27,339 nucleotides of DNA from DATIKM01 sp035477595 (lineage in GTDB: Bacteria; Armatimonadota; Chthonomonadetes; Chthonomonadales; CAJBBX01). The DNA lies in the NCBI GenBank assembly GCA_035477595.1, contig DATIKM010000148.1:1-27339 (forward strand), in the 5' to 3' direction. Of this stretch, positions 24,353 to 27,339 are shown in pieces. The position numbers and the translations under genes are program-made. Every line of letters begins with the position of its first letter. Positions within the stretch are counted from its first letter, which is position 1. The notes beneath the pieces are model-generated. The model did no database searches. It had not been told where the DNA came from and saw only the letters and a program-made list of their open reading frames with translations.

Positions 24353-24368
24353 GCCGCCCTGGGGCGGC
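24353..24368. repeat. GC-rich inverted repeat before the aldolase-like gene
   Basis: GCCGCCC and GGGCGGC flank a 2-base centre, 14 bases before the TTG start at 24383 and immediately upstream of its GGAG ribosome binding site. It lies in the 85-base divergent gap shared with the cysteine desulfurase gene, so it could be an operator or an RNA hairpin affecting initiation. Chance is also possible in DNA this GC-rich. Confidence 0.3.
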
Positions 24369-24382
24369 CATGGAGACCCGCC

Positions 24383-25480
24383 TTGACCATCGCCGATCTC
24401 GACACGCCCGCCCTAATCGCCGACCTTGACATTGTACAGCGCAACATCGACCGCATGGCCGAGCTGGCGCGGCGCGGCGGCAAGGCCTTGCGACCGCACC
24501 TGAAGACCCACAAGTGCCCCGACTTCGCCCGCCTGCAGATTAAGGCGGGCTCGGCCGGCGTCACGGTCGCCAAGCTGGCCGAGGCCGAGACGATGGCCGA
24601 CGCTGGCATCGACGACCTGTTCGTGGCGAACGTGCTGGCCGGCAGCGCGAAGGCCGAACGGCTCGCCATCTTGGCGCGGCGTGCGCGCGTGGCGGTCGGG
24701 GTGGACAGCGTCGAGGTGGCGGCGCCGCTGTCGCTTGCGGCGTCACGGGCGGGCATCATGCTTCCCGTGCACATCGAGGTGGACACCGGCCTCGGGCGGT
24801 GCGGCGTGCGGAGCGCGCAAGCCGCGTTGGACCTCGCGCGGGCGATCGACGACCTGCCGGGCTTGCGGCTCGCGGGCCTCTATACCCACGAGGGCCACGT
24901 GTACCGCGCGACGCTGGGCGAAGCCGTCGCGGCGTGCGCGATCGCTGCCCAGCGGATGCGTGACGCGGCCCATACGCTGCGGACGCACGGCCTTCCGTGC
25001 GAGACAGTCAGCGTCGGGTCCACGCCGGGGGCCGCGGCAATGTCGCGCGAGCCCGGCATCGACGAGCTCCGCCCGGGGGTCTACATTTTCAACGACCGGA
25101 TGCAGGTTGAGCTCGGCTCGGCGCGCGAGGATGACTGCGCGCTCAGCGTGCTGGCGACGGTGATCAGCCGGCCGGAGCCGGACATGGCGATCCTCGACGC
25201 TGGCTCCAAGGCGCTTTCAGGCGACCGGGGGGAGAGAGGCAGCCGCCACGGAGCGATTGCGGGCCTGCCGGAGGCGGCCATAGACTGGCTCAGCGAGGAG
25301 CACGCGCACGTTGACCTCCGGGAGACGGCGCCGTCCGAGCGTCCTCGCGTTGGCGACCGGGTTCGAGTGGTGCCCTACCACGCCTGCGCGTGTGTGAACC
25401 TGCACGCCGAGATCGTAGCGGTGCGCGGCGAGCGCGTCGAAAGCGCTTTGCCGGTTGCTGCCAGGGGGCAGATGCGGTAG
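24383..25480 (+). CDS. D-threonine aldolase/D-serine dehydratase-like PLP enzyme
   Basis: A fold-type III PLP enzyme of the alanine-racemase-like group containing D-threonine aldolases and eukaryote-type D-serine dehydratases. It probably cleaves or deaminates a D-3-hydroxy amino acid. The 365-residue product has DTPALIADLDIVQRNI (7-22), RPHLKTHK (37-44, PLP lysine probably K41), HIEVDTGLGRCG (130-141), YTHEGH (167-172), SVGSTPGA (210-217), DAGSKALS (272-279), EEHAHVDL (305-312), and H333-x-C335 in the C-terminal barrel, which matches the metal pair of this group. The start is TTG 24383 with GGAG at 24372-24375; the ATG at 24370 is in another frame. Which amino acid it uses cannot be told. 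It has 155 bases before the next gene. Confidence 0.87.
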   Translation: MTIADLDTPALIADLDIVQRNIDRMAELARRGGKALRPHLKTHKCPDFARLQIKAGSAGVTVAKLAEAETMADAGIDDLFVANVLAGSAKAERLAILARRARVAVGVDSVEVAAPLSLAASRAGIMLPVHIEVDTGLGRCGVRSAQAALDLARAIDDLPGLRLAGLYTHEGHVYRATLGEAVAACAIAAQRMRDAAHTLRTHGLPCETVSVGSTPGAAAMSREPGIDELRPGVYIFNDRMQVELGSAREDDCALSVLATVISRPEPDMAILDAGSKALSGDRGERGSRHGAIAGLPEAAIDWLSEEHAHVDLRETAPSERPRVGDRVRVVPYHACACVNLHAEIVAVRGERVESALPVAARGQMR

Positions 25481-25635
25481 CGGTGGGTCGCCAGCCGGCG
25501 CTCCCACGCCCGGAAGGGATGCGAACAGCCGCCGCCGAATGTGCGTCGAAGGCGCCACAGGGCGACCCACGGGGTTGGCGCATCCCGTGCAGGCCGCGCA
25601 GGCGGCTGCGACTGCATCGCGCCAAGGGGGAAGCC

Positions 25636-26949
25636 ATGGCCCGCAGGATCACTCGTCGCCAGCTCATCCGCGATACCACGCTTGCCGCCGGGCTGGCGTC
25701 GCTGGGCGGTGTCTGGTCCGTCCGCGCCGCTGGGCAGACGCGCTCCGCAAACGACAAGCTGAACATCGCGTGCATCGCGTGCGGAGGGATGGGCGCCGCG
25801 GATATGAACGCGGTGAGCTCCGAGAACATAGTGGCGCTCTGCGACGTAGATAGCGCGCATGCCGCTGACGCGTTCCGGCGCTACCCGAACATCCCGCACT
25901 ACCGGGACTTCCGTCGCATGCTGGACAAGGAAGGCAGCCGGATCGACGCCGTCACGGTGAGCACGCCCGACCACACGCATGCGGTTGCCTCCGTCGCCGC
26001 CATGCGAATGGGAAAGCACGTCTACTGCCAGAAGCCACTGTGTCGCACCGTGAGCGAAGCGCGCACGATGATGCGAGTCGCCCGCGAGATGAAGGTGGCA
26101 ACGCAGATGGGCACGCAGTCCCATCCCTCGTACTTCCAGCTCGTGGAGCTCATTCAGTCGGGCGCCATCGGGCAGGTGCACGAAGTGCATGCCATGAGCG
26201 ACCGGCCGATCTGGCCGCAGGGCATGGCGCGACCCACGGACACGCCGCCCGTGCCCGCCACGCTGGACTGGGACCTGTGGCTCGGGCCGGTGCGGGAACG
26301 CCCCTATCATCCCGCCTACCACCCGTTCGTCTGGCGCGGCTGGTGGGACTTCGGCACCGGCGCACTCGGAGACATGGCGTGCCACATCCTGGACGGCGCC
26401 TTCTGGGCACTCAAGCTGGCTGACCCCATCTCGGTCGAAGCGGAGGTAGACGTCCGGCTTCCCGACGCCGGACCAAACTGGTCGATCGTGACCTGGCGGT
26501 TCGGTGCGCGCGGCCCGCTGGGGCCCGTCAAGATGGTGTGGTACGACGGCGGCAAGATGATCCCCGCCGAGCTGCTGGACGGCGCCCAGATCGACCGGGG
26601 GTTCAACGGGTCGCTCTTCATCGGCGAGAAGGGGCGCATCTTCCAGCCTCACGGCGCCGTGCCGCGCCTGTTGCCCGAGGCCGACTTCAGGGACTTCACG
26701 GGCCCTGAGCCCTTCCTACCTCGGTACGCAGACCACTACCGCCAGTGGATCGAGGCCTGCAAGACGGGCAGCCCTACCGGCAGCCACTTCGACTACGCAG
26801 CGCCGATGACGGAGGCCATCCTGCTCGGCGTCATCGCGCTGCGGGTGCCGGGCACGCTGGAATGGGACGCTCGCCGCATGCGTTTCCGGAACAGCCCCGT
26901 CGCGAATCGCTATGTGCGGCATGACTATCGCAGGGGCTGGCGTCTCTAG
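25636..26949 (+). CDS. Tat-exported Gfo/Idh/MocA-family oxidoreductase
   Basis: An NAD(P)-dependent sugar or polyol oxidoreductase-type protein carrying a twin-arginine signal (RRITRRQLIRDTTLAAG, residues 3-19, then a hydrophobic stretch to about 33), so it is probably exported already folded with bound cofactor. The 437-residue product has a Rossmann start (LNIACIACGGMGAAD, 42-56), VALCDVD (66-72), VSTPDHTHA (108-116), the CQKPL active-site strip (131-135, K133, equivalent to EKP), and a C-terminal alpha/beta domain with WWDFGTGALGDMACHILD. The open frame reaches back to 25390, but ATG 25636 has AAGGGGG at 25624-25630 and begins the Tat signal. Exported members are common in Planctomycetes, Bacteroidetes and Armatimonadota. 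Substrate unknown. Confidence 0.92.
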   Translation: MARRITRRQLIRDTTLAAGLASLGGVWSVRAAGQTRSANDKLNIACIACGGMGAADMNAVSSENIVALCDVDSAHAADAFRRYPNIPHYRDFRRMLDKEGSRIDAVTVSTPDHTHAVASVAAMRMGKHVYCQKPLCRTVSEARTMMRVAREMKVATQMGTQSHPSYFQLVELIQSGAIGQVHEVHAMSDRPIWPQGMARPTDTPPVPATLDWDLWLGPVRERPYHPAYHPFVWRGWWDFGTGALGDMACHILDGAFWALKLADPISVEAEVDVRLPDAGPNWSIVTWRFGARGPLGPVKMVWYDGGKMIPAELLDGAQIDRGFNGSLFIGEKGRIFQPHGAVPRLLPEADFRDFTGPEPFLPRYADHYRQWIEACKTGSPTGSHFDYAAPMTEAILLGVIALRVPGTLEWDARRMRFRNSPVANRYVRHDYRRGWRL

Positions 26950-27268
26950 GGTCCGGGGCAGCCGGTCGTCGGCACACTCGGCGCGGTCGCACGCACCGGG
27001 CATGTCGGGCGCCCGCGAACCGTGTGTAGTGCACTCCCCGGAGCCGGATGCCCGCCTGTGCTACGACGTGGGCGGGGACCGAGGGGATGATATGCGCTTT
27101 GGATCGCGCCGTCCGACACTGTGAGCTAGTCCGGCGGTCTGAGGGTGCTGCGCGCGCCCGCCGGTTCGGCAACCAGGCCGAAGAGCGCCACCCGTCCAGC
27201 GCCCGCATCCAACCGGTCGTCTGGCGCGACGGACGCACGACGCGGCGGTTGGCGGAGAGGATATCGCG
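26950..27268. other. 319-base stretch without a recognised gene
   Basis: No coding frame here looks like a real protein on either strand, and I see no tRNA, clear terminator or strong promoter. It presumably carries the end of the oxidoreductase transcript and the promoter of the gene starting at 27269. The last 15 bases hold that gene's ribosome binding site. Confidence 0.5.
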
Positions 27269-27339
27269 GTGAGGGTCGCCATGGCACTGGTTGCAGGTCT
27301 GGGCTGCGCGTCGGCGACGGCAGGTGGCGCCGGTCGGCC
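27269..27339 (+). CDS. Start of an exported protein gene, cut by window edge
   Basis: A GTG at 27269 is preceded by a strong GGAGAGG (27254-27260) at 8-base spacing. The 23 visible codons read MRVAMALVAGLGCASATAGG and onward, a short basic start followed by a hydrophobic core that looks like a signal peptide. The cysteine at position 13 could be a lipobox cysteine, but the -3 residue is not ideal. An ATG at codon 5 is an alternative start. Nothing can be said of the function. Confidence 0.5.
   Translation, partial: MRVAMALVAGLGCASATAGGAGR

Noticed and set aside
24298..24786. Upstream extension of the cysteine desulfurase frame
   Set aside because: It would run antisense through the start of the D-amino-acid enzyme gene; the family N-terminus and ribosome site fit TTG 24297.
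27048..27272. 74-residue open frame near the right edge
   Set aside because: Arginine-rich shadow-like composition, no ribosome site, and it overlaps the better-supported start at 27269.
1..27339. Search for CRISPR arrays, tRNAs, insertion sequences or phage genes
   Set aside because: No regularly spaced repeats, cloverleaf-like segment, transposase or integrase motif was seen. This was read by eye, so a tRNAscan or ISfinder run could still overturn it.

Overview
The window is high-GC DNA, densely packed with protein genes on both strands. No rRNA, tRNA, CRISPR array, transposase or phage gene was recognised, so it reads as ordinary chromosome. The gene set points to a two-membrane bacterium that breaks down or scavenges carbohydrates: heptose-precursor genes (gmhA-like, gmhB), Lgt, twin-arginine-exported proteins, large secreted glycoside-hydrolase-like proteins and a family-1 sugar-binding lipoprotein. 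Armatimonadota is my best guess, with planctomycete-like or other deep lineages possible. This is inference from gene content only, because no rRNA or phylogenetic marker comparison was available.

Layout. 1-2564 (+): a family-4 glycosyltransferase and a stand-alone ATP sulfurylase. 2708-10214 (mostly -): a sugar-uptake block read leftwards, made of a 1208-residue Tat-exported glycoside-hydrolase-like protein, a solute-binding lipoprotein and two MalF/MalG-type permeases. It has no ATPase gene, and a small exported protein gene on the opposite strand sits in its middle. 10456-11621 (+): gmhA-like and gmhB, overlapping by 4 bases. 11599-15867 (-): HAD phosphatase, large secreted TPR protein, recR. 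15879-19509 (+): a secreted protein with two predicted barrels (DUF4434-like plus a second) and folC. 19521-21228 (-): a UlaG-like metallo-hydrolase and lgt. 21515-23155 (+): an AspT/YidE-type membrane transporter. 23152-24297 (-): a NifS/IscS cysteine desulfurase. 24383-26949 (+): a D-threonine aldolase/D-serine dehydratase-like enzyme and a Tat-exported Gfo/Idh/MocA oxidoreductase. A further signal-peptide gene begins at 27269 and runs off the edge.

How it fits together. The 6588-10214 protein probably acts on glycans outside the cytoplasm, and the binding protein with its two permeases would import the products, presumably powered by a shared ATPase encoded elsewhere. The DUF4434 protein and the exported oxidoreductase fit the same carbohydrate lifestyle but are not linked to it by an operon. 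gmhA/gmhB supply activated heptose for cell-surface glycan. The other genes are housekeeping (recR, folC, lgt, cysteine desulfurase).

The most unusual points are the opposite-strand gene inside the transport operon, the 1208-residue protein of uncertain family, the two-barrel DUF4434 protein, a nested 53-base inverted repeat at 21266-21318, and active-site changes in the GmhA-like isomerase. No clearly new multi-gene defence or mobile system was found.
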